NCBI GenBank assembly: GCA_021822385.1
Contig: JAKARC010000002.1
Coordinates: 100,352 to 164,351 of the forward strand
Length of the DNA: 64,000 nucleotides
Reading direction: 5' to 3'
Origin: Pseudomonadota bacterium
Lineage (GTDB): Bacteria; Pseudomonadota; Gammaproteobacteria; Steroidobacterales; Steroidobacteraceae
This document shows positions 1 through 9,041 of the stretch, one piece after another. The notes below the pieces were generated by a model. The model had not been told where the DNA came from. It worked only from the letters and a program-made list of their open reading frames with translations, and searched no databases. Positions within the stretch are counted from its first letter, which is position 1; the number at the start of each line of letters is the position of its first letter. The position numbers and the translations under genes were made by a program.

Positions 1-263
1 GGCAGCTGTCGGACAAAGGGCCTCGTGAGGGGTGCGCGAAGGTATACGATTCCGCCTCCAATGCATGCGAGGCCGAAGGCGCCGACTACCCATAAAAAGT
101 CACCCGTTAGCACTATCCCTGCTACGAACGTGCCCGCGCCGAACACTCTGTTCGCCGCAATGAATTAGGGAGACGAGATTAACCCAAGGGCCGTCATTTC
201 CGGTAAGTGCGTCAAGCCAGCCAAGAGGCACGAGACGCCAAGATGTAGCGTTGCTCCGTTCAT
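1..263 (-). pseudogene. interrupted small membrane protein, runs off window start
   Basis: Reading the minus strand from the ATG at 263, a hydrophobic open frame runs 32 codons, meets an in-frame TAA at 165-167, and continues in the same frame to the window edge. The second part includes FGAGTFVAGIVL and VVGAFGLACIGGGIVYL, which look like two membrane helices. One frame with membrane-like composition on both sides of a single stop suggests a nonsense-mutated or translationally split small membrane protein. It lies on the integrase side of the tRNA-Lys boundary, so it belongs to the putative integrated element. Family unknown; low confidence that it is a gene at all. Confidence 0.25.
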
Positions 264-400
264 CGCCGACACACTGAATGGAACTGGCATGCGCCCCAGC
301 TTGAACAAGCTGGTCCGCTATTCGATACTGGAATGAGAGTATTGCTCATGTTCCGCCGAATCCTCTACTCGTTGATCCTCATGGCCAGCCTGCCAGTGGT

Positions 401-826
401 ATGGATCAACTATCAGACTTACTTGCACGATGTGGCGCTCGGGATGGCCATGAGATCTGCGGGCCTTCTTCAACTTCATATCTCCCTTTATGCCTTGCGA
501 TCCCGTTAACTGCCCTAAGAACTCTGCCGCAATTACGTCGCCGCGGCAAGAACGATGGCGTCGCCGCAGCTGCGTCATACAGGAGCGAAATTCATCGAAT
601 TCAGGCACTCTGGGGCGGCGCGTTTGCGGCACGCCCTATATCGGCGAGCCTGCTATCGTTGCTGCTCATCTCCATCCCATTCGGTCTCGTCTTGTTGGCA
701 GCCGGCGGTTGGCGCTCGCTTGGTCCTCATGACTGGGTTATGGCTGGGATAGTGGAATTGCCGCCTGCGTTTGTGGTTGCGCTTGGGCTCATCAGTATTA
801 GATCAAATCGCAGGGCAGCCAGGTAA
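401..826 (+). CDS. hypothetical membrane protein, possibly frameshifted
   Basis: A 141-residue frame whose C-terminal half has two hydrophobic stretches (SLLSLLLISIPFGLVLLAAGG and AFVVALGLISI) and a basic tail. An overlapping ORF in another frame starts at 349 (MFRRILYSLILMASLPVVW) and stops near 510; it also looks like a signal or membrane segment. The pair could be one membrane gene broken by a frameshift. I do not recognise the family. It sits in the element next to the integrase, and 827-982 after it holds nothing I can identify. Confidence 0.3.
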   Translation: MDQLSDLLARCGARDGHEICGPSSTSYLPLCLAIPLTALRTLPQLRRRGKNDGVAAAASYRSEIHRIQALWGGAFAARPISASLLSLLLISIPFGLVLLAAGGWRSLGPHDWVMAGIVELPPAFVVALGLISIRSNRRAAR

Positions 827-982
827 TACCGGGCAGAGTGTCACCTGCCGCCGTTCCAACCATGAGCGTACATTGTTTCGGCGAACACGTTCGGCGCTTC
901 TCGGTCACTTCGGCTCGAAAGTGCCCGCAACTCGATACGGTGTACGTCTGGTCAGCGGTCCGGCGGAACACGCCGAGGGAGC

Positions 983-2101
983 TCACAGCCCCTTCGCGGC
1001 CACCATCCTTTCGATCACCTTGGCTTTGTGATCGACGACGAGATGGGAATAGCGCTTGACCATGGCGAGCGTCTTGTGTCCAAGGACGTCCGCAATCTCC
1101 AGGAGCGAGGCGCCCTGTGCGGCGAGCATGGACGCCGTGGTATGGCGCAGGTCTTGGAAGTGAAAGTCGCTGATCCCAGCCGCCTCGAGTGCGGCGTACC
1201 AATGTGCATCGAAGTGCTCGTAAGGCCCCGGAAGTCCTGACGGTTGCGCGAATACCCATTCGCTGCGCGCCGAGTTTTGCAGCTTGAGCTCCCGCAGCGC
1301 TTCGAGCGCTTTGCCGGCGAGCGGGAGCGTGCGCTGCTCGTCGTTCTTGGTCTCACGGACGAGCGCCCTGCCGTTCTTCAGATCGACATCCGACCATTTG
1401 AGGCGGATCAGCTCGCCCTTCCTCGCGCCGGTCGTGATCGCGAGGAGAACGAGGGTGTGGAGCGGTGTCCACTCGGATTTCCCGCAGGCATCGAGCAGCG
1501 CCGCCCGTTCCTCGTCGGTCAGGAACCGGGTACGCCCGCGCGGCTCCTTCTTGCGGCTGATATCGCTCACCGGGTTGCGCTCGAGGAGCCGGCGCTCCTT
1601 CACCGCGAACGAAAGCGTATGCGAGAGGCAGGCGATATAGCGGTTCACGGTGCCGCCACTGCGCTTGTGAGCCTTAGGGACGATCACCTCGCCCGTCTTT
1701 TTGTCCTTGCGAGGTTTGCCCCGCGAGAAGGTCTCAGCCGCGAGCCGGTCGCGGGCCTGGGAGATGCGATCGGCCGTGATCTCGGCGAGTGCCAGGCCAG
1801 CGAACTGCTCGGCCCACCATTTGAGTTGTCGCGTGCGAGTCGCCCTCTCCTTCTCGTCGAATTCCGCGAGCACCGTCTCGGTGTAATCCTTCGCGAGCGC
1901 ATCGAAGCTCGTGCGTCGCGCCGCCGCATGCGGGAAGTGTCGGCCTTCGCGTATCGCGGTCTCGATCGAGGCCGCCCAGGCTTGCGCCTCCTTGCGATTG
2001 GGGAACGTCTCGGACTGTGCCGGGCGCCCCTTTACTCGCACCTGCGCACGGTAGGAGACCGACTTTGTGATCGGGCTGACGATGCGTTGGATCGAAGCCA
2101 T
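983..2101 (-). CDS. tyrosine recombinase / phage-type integrase
   Basis: Site-specific tyrosine recombinase of the phage/genomic-island class that integrates DNA into tRNA 3' ends. From MASIQRIV the protein is 372 aa. An N-terminal AP2-like DNA-binding part (about 1-60) is followed by a SAM-like core-binding region and a C-terminal catalytic domain. The catalytic set is visible: Arg in TTGARKGELIRLKW, Lys in ETKND, HFQDLRHT (H-x-x-R), LGHKT and the nucleophile Tyr in VKRYSHL. The ORF can be extended upstream to 2209, but those residues do not look coding. The start lies about 130 bp from the 3' end of tRNA-Lys and the gene points away from it, the usual layout for an island integrase. Confidence 0.92.
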   Translation of the reverse strand: MASIQRIVSPITKSVSYRAQVRVKGRPAQSETFPNRKEAQAWAASIETAIREGRHFPHAAARRTSFDALAKDYTETVLAEFDEKERATRTRQLKWWAEQFAGLALAEITADRISQARDRLAAETFSRGKPRKDKKTGEVIVPKAHKRSGGTVNRYIACLSHTLSFAVKERRLLERNPVSDISRKKEPRGRTRFLTDEERAALLDACGKSEWTPLHTLVLLAITTGARKGELIRLKWSDVDLKNGRALVRETKNDEQRTLPLAGKALEALRELKLQNSARSEWVFAQPSGLPGPYEHFDAHWYAALEAAGISDFHFQDLRHTTASMLAAQGASLLEIADVLGHKTLAMVKRYSHLVVDHKAKVIERMVAAKGL

Positions 2102-2229
2102 GCGTGCCTCGGTACACCGGTGTGCAGCGATGAGCAGGTTAACTGCACTGACTGTGCACGAATTGGCGGGGACAGTGAAGCTCGCGATGGCTTGTAGCGA
2201 GTAATTCACTGATTTATAAGTATTTTAAT

Positions 2230-2302
2230 TGGGGCGTGAGGGAATCGAACCCTCGACCAGCGGATTAAAAGTCCGATGCTCTACCGACTGAGCTAACGCC
2301 CC
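2230..2302 (-). tRNA. tRNA-Lys (anticodon UUU)
   Basis: Read on the minus strand it folds as a standard cloverleaf: acceptor GGGGCGU/ACGCCCC, D stem GCUC/GAGC, anticodon stem UCGGA/UCCGC with loop CUUUUAA (anticodon UUU, Lys), T stem GAGGG/CCCUC with UUCGAUU loop, and discriminator A. CCA is not encoded; the 3' flank is AT-rich (ATTAAAATA). The 3' end faces the integrase, so it is the probable attachment site. Confidence 0.96.
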
Positions 2303-2368
2303 GAAGACCACCCGGCGGCAGTTTCCGAGAGGCACCGCAGGGGCGGGAATAATACCCGGATATGCCCC

Positions 2369-3073
2369 TCACCGGTAGCGCGTAGGGTCGCCAACGCCCG
2401 CGGCGGAAAATCCAGCGCGGCGCAGGCGGCACGCATCACAGTTGCCGCAGGCGCGCCCTTCGGCATCCGCCTGATAGCAGGACACGGTGATGCTGTAATC
2501 GACGCCACGGGCAATTCCCTCACGAATGATGCGCTCTTTGCTCCAGGCAATCAGCGGCGCGTGAATGCGGCACTGTCTGCCCTCAACTCCAGCCTTGGTC
2601 GCCAGATTCGCCAGATGCGCAAATGCCGCAATGAACTCCGGACGGCAATCGGGATATCCGGAATAGTCGACCGCAGTGACGCCGACGAAAATGTCGATCG
2701 CCCCGAGCACCTCAGCCCATGCCAGGGCGAGCGCAAGCAGCAGGGTGTTACGCGCGGGAACATAAGTAACCGGGATCCCCGTCGTGGGCGCCTCCGGCAC
2801 GGCAATCGATGCGTCGGTCAACGCCGAGCCGCCGATTCCCGCGAGGTCCACGTGCATCACACGGTGCTCGCGGACTCCAGCGGCACTAGCCACACGCGCC
2901 GCCGCGGTCAGTTCCGCCGCATGGCGCTGCCCATAGGCGACCGAAAGCGCATGGCACGCGAACCCCTGGTGTCGCGCAATGGCGAGCGTTGTGGACGAGT
3001 CGAGCCCGCCGGAAAGAAGAACCACCGCCTTCGGCGCATGCAAGTCCGTCGCCACTCGATCCGCCATCATCAT
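2369..3073 (-). CDS. queC: 7-cyano-7-deazaguanine synthase QueC
   Basis: ATP-dependent amidoligase that converts 7-carboxy-7-deazaguanine to preQ0 in queuosine biosynthesis (cytosol). About 234 aa. The PP-loop SGGLDSS sits near residue 21, and the zinc-binding cysteines are at the C-terminus (SCYQ... then CGNCDAC). The start is taken at MMMADR because it overlaps the queE stop (runs of ATGATGATG); the longer ORF upstream only reads through queE. It forms an overlapping pair with queE, which makes its substrate. Confidence 0.95.
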   Translation of the reverse strand: MMMADRVATDLHAPKAVVLLSGGLDSSTTLAIARHQGFACHALSVAYGQRHAAELTAAARVASAAGVREHRVMHVDLAGIGGSALTDASIAVPEAPTTGIPVTYVPARNTLLLALALAWAEVLGAIDIFVGVTAVDYSGYPDCRPEFIAAFAHLANLATKAGVEGRQCRIHAPLIAWSKERIIREGIARGVDYSITVSCYQADAEGRACGNCDACRLRRAGFSAAGVGDPTRYR

Positions 3074-3723
3074 TTGCCCGGTGTATTGCCCCAGAGAATC
3101 TTGTGCAGCTGGATCTGCATCCGCACCGGCAGGCGATCGGCCAAGATCCACTCGGCCAAATCACGCGCCTCGAGTTGCGCATAGCTCGGCGAGAACAGGA
3201 TTCCACAGTGCGCCTGCAGGGCCAGCTCACGTACCTTGGCTGCGCTCCATTCGTAATCGTTGCGGTCGCAGATCACGAACTTCACCTGATCCTTGGCGTC
3301 GAGCCGCGTCAGTTCCTCGTAGCGATTCCTTTTCTCCTCCCCGGAACCCGGCGTCTTCACATCAACCACGCGCACTACGCGTGCATCGACAGACTTCAGG
3401 CTCATCGCACCGCTCGTCTCGAGCGAAACCCGAAAACCGCCATTGCACAACCGGCGAAGCAGGTCGAGACATCCCTGTTGTGCCAGAGGTTCACCACCGG
3501 TGACGCACACGTAGCGCGAGCCGATTTCGGTCACGCGCGCAAGCACCGCGTCAATCTCCCACCATTCGCCGCCGTTAAACGCGTATGCAGTATCGCAGTA
3601 CTGACAGCGTAATGGACAGCCGGTCAGCCGGATGAAGCTCGTCGGGATGCCGACCGTATCCGCCTCTCCCTGCAGAGAGTAGAAGATTTCAGTGATTTTC
3701 AGCCGCGTGCTTGGCCCGCTCAT
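3070..3723 (-). CDS. queE: 7-carboxy-7-deazaguanine synthase QueE
   Basis: Radical-SAM enzyme that ring-contracts 6-carboxytetrahydropterin to 7-carboxy-7-deazaguanine. 217 aa, the usual length. The cluster motif CPLRCQYC (C-x3-C-x2-C) is near residue 36, the SAM-contacting TGGEPL follows, and the N-terminus [11 protein letters not shown] is characteristic of the family. It is the last part of the tol-pal-cpoB-queE-queC run and overlaps queC by a few bases. Confidence 0.95.
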   Translation of the reverse strand: MSGPSTRLKITEIFYSLQGEADTVGIPTSFIRLTGCPLRCQYCDTAYAFNGGEWWEIDAVLARVTEIGSRYVCVTGGEPLAQQGCLDLLRRLCNGGFRVSLETSGAMSLKSVDARVVRVVDVKTPGSGEEKRNRYEELTRLDAKDQVKFVICDRNDYEWSAAKVRELALQAHCGILFSPSYAQLEARDLAEWILADRLPVRMQIQLHKILWGNTPGK

Positions 3724-3744
3724 GCACCAGTGCTTCGCCGCCGA

Positions 3745-4488
3745 TTAATCCGACGCTGGTTTGGCCAGTGCGCTCGCAGCGCGCCGCGCCGCGTTCGAAT
3801 CCGGATATCGCTTGATGACTTGCGCGAGTGTCCGACGCCCCTCGGCTGTCTTGCCCTGTGCGATCAGCGTGTTGCCGAGATCGAACATCGCCTCGGGCGC
3901 CTTCAGCGAGTGCGGAGAGTTCTTCAGCACGCTACGGAAGGCCTGCTCGGCCGCCGAGTAATTGTCGTTCACGAATTGGGCTTCACCCAGCCAGTACTGC
4001 GCATCCGGCTCGAGCGGGCTGTTTGGGTACTTCGTCACGAACTGCTGAAAGTCCTTGGCCGCATGTGTGTAGTGGCCGGCCTTGAGCGCATTGAAGGCCA
4101 GTCCGTACAGTTTCTCCTCAGCGGCACTCACCCCCGGCAGCGCCGCACTGCCCTCGGGTGGCGGCGCGCTGGCTGCGCGACTGCGTGCAAGCGCCTGCAG
4201 GCGCTTATCCAGGCTCGCATACAGATCGTGCTGCTGGCGCGTCAGCCGCCGATTTTCCTGCTCGAGCTGATCGATCTTGCCGCGCAGATCGCGCACCTCA
4301 GCGCGCAGCTCACTTTGCTGCTGAGCAAGATGCACGAGGCTCCCGTTGGTCACGAAGTGATCGAGCCTCGAGACGCGCGTCTGCAGGTTCTGCACGGCTA
4401 TTTGAGTCCGGGTGGGACCGGTGGCACAGCCGGCAAGCAGCGCCGCGGTCAGCGCTGCCACCGTGCCAAGCAGGGGAAGGGTACGCAT
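3745..4488 (-). CDS. cpoB: Tol-Pal accessory protein CpoB (YbgF)
   Basis: Periplasmic TPR protein that coordinates Tol-Pal-driven outer-membrane constriction with septal peptidoglycan synthesis. 247 aa. The N-terminal leader ends LLAGC, so the copy here may be a lipoprotein rather than a freely secreted form. A coiled coil with RGKIDQLEQENRRL precedes the C-terminal TPR repeats (LAFNALKAGHYTHAAKDF, YWLGEAQFVNDNYSAAEQAF, LGNTLIAQGKTAEG). It directly follows pal, as in most gammaproteobacteria. Confidence 0.93.
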   Translation of the reverse strand: MRTLPLLGTVAALTAALLAGCATGPTRTQIAVQNLQTRVSRLDHFVTNGSLVHLAQQQSELRAEVRDLRGKIDQLEQENRRLTRQQHDLYASLDKRLQALARSRAASAPPPEGSAALPGVSAAEEKLYGLAFNALKAGHYTHAAKDFQQFVTKYPNSPLEPDAQYWLGEAQFVNDNYSAAEQAFRSVLKNSPHSLKAPEAMFDLGNTLIAQGKTAEGRRTLAQVIKRYPDSNAARRAASALAKPASD

Positions 4489-4508
4489 GAATCTGCCTTA
4501 AGATAGGG

Positions 4509-5096
4509 TCATTGTGCCGATTGCGGCGTTTGGCCCGGCTCACCCGGTCCGGGGTTCGTCGGGGTCAAATAGACGATGTGTACGCGCCGGTTCTCCGCCC
4601 ATGCAACCGGATTGTTAGCCGGATTAATGGGATCTTCAAGGCCGTAGCTCACCACGGTGATCTGACTTGGCGAGACCCCCTGCAGCAGCAGGGCCTCGCG
4701 CACGGCCTCGGCGCGGCGCATGCCAAGACCGATATTGTACTCCGCCGAACCTCGGTCATCCGTGTACCCCTCGAGGCGTACACGCGCATTCGGGTGTGAC
4801 ACAAGATAGGCGGCGTGGGCGGCAATCACTTTCATGCCATGTGCGCTGATCTGCGAACTGTTGAATGCAAAGTGAATAAGCCGGTCCGCCAAAAGCCCCG
4901 CCCTGGGACCCGGCACGGATTGCTGACTGCCGAGTGAACTGGCGTTGGCATTCGCCCCTGACCCAGCACCTTGGGCTGCGGCTCCGGCACCCGGCGCCGT
5001 TGCCAATTCCGAGGACGCCGACTTGACCGGATGGCTTGCGCAACCGGCAAATACCAGGGTACTCACCACCATCAACATCATCAGAATGCGACGCAT
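4509..5096 (-). CDS. pal: peptidoglycan-associated lipoprotein Pal
   Basis: Outer-membrane lipoprotein that binds peptidoglycan and is mobilised by TolB. 195 aa, with lipobox VFAGC. A Gly/Ala/Ser-rich linker is followed by an OmpA-like domain: HFAFNSSQISAHG, then LEGYTDDRGSAEYNIGLGMR and RAEAVREAL. The C-terminus (PTNPGPGEPGQTPQSAQ) extends beyond the OmpA fold and is low-complexity. Its place between tolB and cpoB is canonical. Confidence 0.95.
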   Translation of the reverse strand: MRRILMMLMVVSTLVFAGCASHPVKSASSELATAPGAGAAAQGAGSGANANASSLGSQQSVPGPRAGLLADRLIHFAFNSSQISAHGMKVIAAHAAYLVSHPNARVRLEGYTDDRGSAEYNIGLGMRRAEAVREALLLQGVSPSQITVVSYGLEDPINPANNPVAWAENRRVHIVYLTPTNPGPGEPGQTPQSAQ

Positions 5097-5173
5097 AAGA
5101 CACCTATCTCCGTAAACGCCGATTTACCGGCGTCAGTTTATTGCCTCTCACGCGAACCGCCCGGTCCGTGTGC

Positions 5174-6505
5174 TCAATGATCTTTGCGCGGGAACGGTCC
5201 CCACGTTGGACTACTCACTTCTCCGTGCGTTGGTTTGAGCGTCATGCCCGCCAAACCATCAACCGACACCATGGCTAGAATGCTTCCGCCCTTGGGTCCC
5301 AACAGACCCTTCGAATATATGATCGTCGCTCCATTCGGCGCGAAGCTTGGCGAGCTGTCGAGCGGCCCGCGGGTCAGCACGCGAAAGGTCCCGGTCTTGA
5401 GATTCTGTACAGCAATGCAAAACCGCCCATCGATAGCAGTCACCATGGCGAGCAGCTTGCCGTTCGGGGAGATGCGCGGATCGGCATTATAACCGTCGGT
5501 ATAGGTGATGCGCACCGGAATGCTACCCGGTGTGATGCCGACCCGATAGATCTGCGGCGAACCGTCCCGGTCCGAGGTGAAGTAGACGGACCGGCCGTTC
5601 GGCGCCCACTCCGCGCTGGTATTGATCGCCGGCGCATCGGTGATGCGGGTGAAGTGGTGGGTGTGTAGATTGAGAACATAAATCTGCGGATAAGAATTCC
5701 CGCTCAGCGTCAGCGCGAGCTTCTGGCCATTCGGCGCCCAGGCCGGCGCACCGTTCTCCCCCGGACGAGCCGAGACCCGGTAGCGCTGGCCCGTCCGCAC
5801 ACGCTGCACGTACACGGCCGAAAGATGGTCCTCGAAAGATACATAAGCCAGCCATTTCCCGTTCGGCGACCAGACCGGCGACATGATGGGCAGAGGGGAT
5901 TGCAGTATCAGATGCTGATTGTAGCCGTCGGCGTCTGCAACGACCAACTGGAACTCGTGATGGGCCCCCGTGCCGATTTGTGCCACGTAGGCAATGTGCG
6001 TATCGAAGGCACCGCGGATACCAGTGATCGCCTGAAAAATGGCGTCACTCACCCGATGGGCCGCGTTGAGCAGGGCCTGCGGCGTGCCCGTAAAGCGCTC
6101 GCGAGCCACGCTCTGGCGCGTCAGCGCGTTCAGCAGATTGAAATCGACCGCGAGTCGGCCGCGCGAGCGCCGCACCACACGTCCAACCACGAGGTAATCA
6201 ATTCCGGTCGCTTTCCATGCCCCAAACCGAACCTGAGCCGCATGGTGCGGCGTTCCCGGCATGCGATCGCGTGCCAGCGTCGTGAAGCGGCCACAACCGG
6301 CAAGGTCGTGAGCAACGACCGCTGCCACATCGATCGGATCCTGCTCGGATTCGGCGAACGGCACGACCGCGATCGGCACGGGATGATTGACCCCCGTGGT
6401 GATTCTGATCGTGACTTGTGCCAGTGCCGGGGTCGCGGCAGCGGCGAACAATAAGGCTGCTAGCGCGCTGCTGCGCAGACCTGCATGTGGGATTGTGCGT
6501 TTCAT
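5174..6505 (-). CDS. tolB: Tol-Pal translocation protein TolB
   Basis: Periplasmic beta-propeller that links TolA with Pal. 443 aa. The signal peptide ends near ATPALA, then an N-terminal alpha/beta domain (VAVVPFAE) precedes the propeller with repeated WSPNGKWLAYVSF, WAPNGQKLALTLS, WAPNGRSVYFTSDRDG and ISPNGKLLAMVT blades. Gene order tolA-tolB-pal is standard. The ORF ends about 77 bp before pal. Confidence 0.95.
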   Translation of the reverse strand: MKRTIPHAGLRSSALAALLFAAAATPALAQVTIRITTGVNHPVPIAVVPFAESEQDPIDVAAVVAHDLAGCGRFTTLARDRMPGTPHHAAQVRFGAWKATGIDYLVVGRVVRRSRGRLAVDFNLLNALTRQSVARERFTGTPQALLNAAHRVSDAIFQAITGIRGAFDTHIAYVAQIGTGAHHEFQLVVADADGYNQHLILQSPLPIMSPVWSPNGKWLAYVSFEDHLSAVYVQRVRTGQRYRVSARPGENGAPAWAPNGQKLALTLSGNSYPQIYVLNLHTHHFTRITDAPAINTSAEWAPNGRSVYFTSDRDGSPQIYRVGITPGSIPVRITYTDGYNADPRISPNGKLLAMVTAIDGRFCIAVQNLKTGTFRVLTRGPLDSSPSFAPNGATIIYSKGLLGPKGGSILAMVSVDGLAGMTLKPTHGEVSSPTWGPFPRKDH

Positions 6506-6523
6506 CCGTCGGTGCTCTCCGGC

Positions 6524-7429
6524 TCATTGGGGGGCAAAAATGAAATCCAGCTCCTGGTTGTACAGCGCCGGATCGGGCGGCGGCGGCAACGGTGAGGCTC
6601 GGTAGACCGCCGCTTCGATCGATTCACGCACGGCTTCATCGCCATTGCACCGCCCGACACTCGCGCTCGCCACAGCTCCACCCTGCACCAGCGTCACATG
6701 CACGGTGCAGTTGATATTCTGCCGGGCGCTCGGGGGCCTGATCCAGGCCGTTTCGACGCGCTGCGTGACTTCATTGATCCAACCGGCAACCGCGGCACGC
6801 ATCTTGGCGCTGCTTTGAGCGCTTTGTGCCAGAGCCTGGCGCAGCTGCGCGATACGGGCAGCCCGGGCGGCGGCGGCACGTTCGGCCGCGAGTTTCCTCT
6901 GCAGGGCGAGCTGTCGCTGCTCGGCGAGCTTCTCGGCACGCTCCCGAGCCCGCTGCAGTCGTGCGAGCCTGGCGGCTCGGGCACGCGCTCTGGCCTCAGC
7001 CTGAGCCTTTGCAAATGCCGCAGCTCGGGCAGCGGCCTGCTGCTGTCGCCGCAGGCGACGCCGCTCGGCGGCGGCGGCCGCGACCCGCCTCGCTTCCGCT
7101 TCAGCTGCTTTTGCGCGCAGCGCCAACGCCTGTGCGGAAGTCGGCGCGGGCGGACCCTGCGGCGGGGCGACCTGCGGCGGTGTCGGCACCGGACGTTGCG
7201 GCGGCGCTTGCGGCCGCGGAACCGCCTGGTGTGCGGCGCCCATTCCATTCAGTGCCCGTGCGTCGACAACGGTGGCGTCGACCGCGACCGACTTCGTGAC
7301 TGGACGATACTCGTAACGCCACCAGGCGTAGGCGAACGCTCCGATGATCAAACCGTGCAAGAGCACGGACATTGCGATAGACACCCAGCGATCGCGGTCA
7401 GGATGCGGCATTTCAGAGCGTTGCTTCAA
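6524..7429 (-). CDS. tolA: cell-envelope integrity protein TolA
   Basis: Inner-membrane energy-transducing rod that spans the periplasm between TolQR and TolB/Pal. 301 aa: one N-terminal helix (VSIAMSVLLHGLIIGAFAYA), a Pro-rich linker, a long Ala/Arg/Glu helical domain rich in AEAEARR/ERAEKLAEQ blocks, and a C-terminal domain with the TolA/TonB_C sequence RPPSARQNINCTVHVTLVQGG. It overlaps the tolR stop by 4 bases. The repetitive middle explains long shadow ORFs on the other strand. Confidence 0.93.
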   Translation of the reverse strand: MKQRSEMPHPDRDRWVSIAMSVLLHGLIIGAFAYAWWRYEYRPVTKSVAVDATVVDARALNGMGAAHQAVPRPQAPPQRPVPTPPQVAPPQGPPAPTSAQALALRAKAAEAEARRVAAAAAERRRLRRQQQAAARAAAFAKAQAEARARARAARLARLQRARERAEKLAEQRQLALQRKLAAERAAAARAARIAQLRQALAQSAQSSAKMRAAVAGWINEVTQRVETAWIRPPSARQNINCTVHVTLVQGGAVASASVGRCNGDEAVRESIEAAVYRASPLPPPPDPALYNQELDFIFAPQ

Positions 7430-7863
7430 CTTCCGGACCGTGCGCCCTTCGGCTGACTGATGAAATCCATCTTGTGCACGCCGGCATCCTGGAGAATCAC
7501 CATGGCTCGCATCACGGTGCCATACGGCACCGCGGTATCCGCCTTGATCATCACCGCGCGATTCGGATCAGCCGCAAGCGCTGCGGTGATATGCGCGTGA
7601 ATGGTCTGCGCGCCCACCGGACCCTCAGTGCTCCCGCCAACCGTCAGGTACATCTCCCCCTGGCGATTGACCGAAAGAACGACCGGCGTCACCTTACCCG
7701 TCGGCAGTGACCGGGCGGATACGTGCGGCAGATCGACTTTGACTCCTTGCGTGAGCAGAGGCGTGGTAATCATGAAAATGATGAGCAGCACCAGCATCAC
7801 ATCGATATACGGCACGACATTGATTTCTCCCATCAATCTTCGCCCGCGAGAGATCTGTGCCAT
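7426..7863 (-). CDS. tolR: Tol-Pal proton-channel component TolR
   Basis: ExbD/TolR family inner-membrane protein that works with TolQ to harvest the proton-motive force. 145 aa: a short cytoplasmic N-terminus, one helix containing the essential Asp (NVVPYIDVMLVLLIIFMIT), then a periplasmic domain (LPHVSARSLP ... MIKADTAVPYGTVMRAMVILQDAGV). It lies between tolQ and tolA, starting 9 bp after the tolQ stop. Confidence 0.95.
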   Translation of the reverse strand: MAQISRGRRLMGEINVVPYIDVMLVLLIIFMITTPLLTQGVKVDLPHVSARSLPTGKVTPVVLSVNRQGEMYLTVGGSTEGPVGAQTIHAHITAALAADPNRAVMIKADTAVPYGTVMRAMVILQDAGVHKMDFISQPKGARSGS

Positions 7864-7872
7864 TGGGCTCTC

Positions 7873-8616
7873 CTAGCGCGCCCTGCCACCCGTGGGAGCC
7901 GTGGGGGGTACAGATGCGGCGGCCACCGTGGGCGCAGCGGCGGCACCACGGGTCGCATGCCGCTGGAGAATGGTCGAGAACTCCTCCATGAAGGCATCGA
8001 AGCGCACTTCGAGCCGCCCGACCTGATCGGCAAAGCGATTGAACGCGACGACCGCAGGGATCGCGGCGAACAGTCCAAATGCGGTCGTCACCAGCGCCTC
8101 GGAGATTCCCGGCGCCACCGATGCCAGGGTCGCCTGGCGCACGTCGCCAAGCGCCGAGAAGGCACTCATGATGCCGATGACCGTCCCGAACAGACCCACA
8201 TAGGGACTCGTCGAGCCGACCGTGGCGAGCGTCGCAAGACTGAACTCGAGCCGATCGATCTCCTTCAATTGCGCGACGCGCATGGCGCGCCGGGCACCCT
8301 CCAGCATCACCTCCGCCGAGCCTGCGCCTTGCTGACGCTGGCGAGCGAACTCCCGAAAACCCATCTCGAAGATGCTCGCCATGCCGGTCGCGCCGCCGCG
8401 CGTTTCGACCGCCCGGTACAGCTGCGCCAGATCCCCGCCCGACCAGAAGTTGTTCTCGAACTGATCAGCCTCACGCCGAGCCCGAGCCAGCAGCAGTCGT
8501 TTGCGGAAAATGATTGCCCAAGACGTGAGCGAGGCGAGAAGTAGCAGACCGATGATGATCTGCACGAGGAAGCTCGCTTGCACGACGAGCTGAATCAACG
8601 ACAAGTGTCCACTCAT
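7873..8616 (-). CDS. tolQ: Tol-Pal proton-channel component TolQ
   Basis: ExbB/MotA-family inner-membrane protein with three helices. The start is set at MSGHLSLIQ (8616) because its ATG overlaps the ybgC TGA (ATGA); the longer frame upstream is within ybgC. 247 aa. Helices are at about 12-38 (VVQASFLVQIIIGLLLLASL), near 130 (GSTSPYVGLFGTVIGIM, the conserved channel helix) and near 170 (ALVTTAFGLFAAIPAVVAFNRF). First of the tol genes in this operon. Confidence 0.94.
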   Translation of the reverse strand: MSGHLSLIQLVVQASFLVQIIIGLLLLASLTSWAIIFRKRLLLARARREADQFENNFWSGGDLAQLYRAVETRGGATGMASIFEMGFREFARQRQQGAGSAEVMLEGARRAMRVAQLKEIDRLEFSLATLATVGSTSPYVGLFGTVIGIMSAFSALGDVRQATLASVAPGISEALVTTAFGLFAAIPAVVAFNRFADQVGRLEVRFDAFMEEFSTILQRHATRGAAAAPTVAAASVPPTAPTGGRAR

Positions 8617-9041
8617 GATGAGAAAGCCCGTTCCATAGGAAAGGTCAAGGCCCGGCACAGCGGCTGAGGAAGCTTCCGCGGACGCAGTGTACGCGCATCC
8701 ACGCACGCAACCCTGACCTCAGCAGTCAGCAGAGGTACCGGTTCGACGCCCCGCAGGATCCGCTGTGCAAAGCGCATGCATACGGCCCCGTCCGCCTGCG
8801 CTGCACTGGTGACGAGAAGCTCATCATCCAGCCGCGCCGGTCGACGATAATCCACTGATAAATTCACGACCATAAACAATACACCGGGTTCCCGCGCCAT
8901 CTGTTGCTGAGAGAACCCGAGCGAACGCAGCCATTCGGTACGGGAACGTTCCAAAAAGCGCAGATAATTCGCATAATAGACGATTCCGCCGCCATCTGTA
9001 TCCTCCCAGTACACCCGGACGGGCCAGCCGAACTCACTCAT
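8613..9041 (-). CDS. ybgC: acyl-CoA thioesterase YbgC (hotdog fold)
   Basis: Tol-Pal-associated short-chain acyl-CoA thioesterase. 142 aa single hotdog domain. The active-site segment [29 protein letters not shown] has the catalytic Asp in the D-T-D-x-G-G-I-V-Y-x-x-Y/N pattern. It overlaps ruvB and tolQ by 4 bases each, so it is translationally coupled in the ruv-ybgC-tol operon, as in E. coli relatives. Confidence 0.93.
   Translation of the reverse strand: MSEFGWPVRVYWEDTDGGGIVYYANYLRFLERSRTEWLRSLGFSQQQMAREPGVLFMVVNLSVDYRRPARLDDELLVTSAAQADGAVCMRFAQRILRGVEPVPLLTAEVRVACVDARTLRPRKLPQPLCRALTFPMERAFSS

Larger units (their letters stand above)
1..2230. mobile_element. end of an integrated element (genomic island or prophage) at tRNA-Lys
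   Basis: An integrase gene immediately follows the tRNA-Lys 3' end and reads away from it. The DNA beyond contains decayed, unrecognisable ORFs, while everything on the other side of the tRNA is conserved core order (queC, queE, tol-pal). The element would extend left past base 1. The distal attachment repeat is not inside the window, so the class (ICE, prophage or island) cannot be stated. Confidence 0.6.

Noticed and set aside
1244-2197. 317-aa plus-strand frame over the integrase
   Set aside because: Antisense shadow; the integrase catalytic residues are on the other strand.
2102-2209. N-terminal extension of the integrase to 2209
   Set aside because: Extra residues do not resemble integrase N-termini and run into the presumptive attachment region.
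6698-7456. plus-strand frames across tolA
   Set aside because: Produced by the Ala/Arg repetitive helix of tolA; not real genes or a repeat array.
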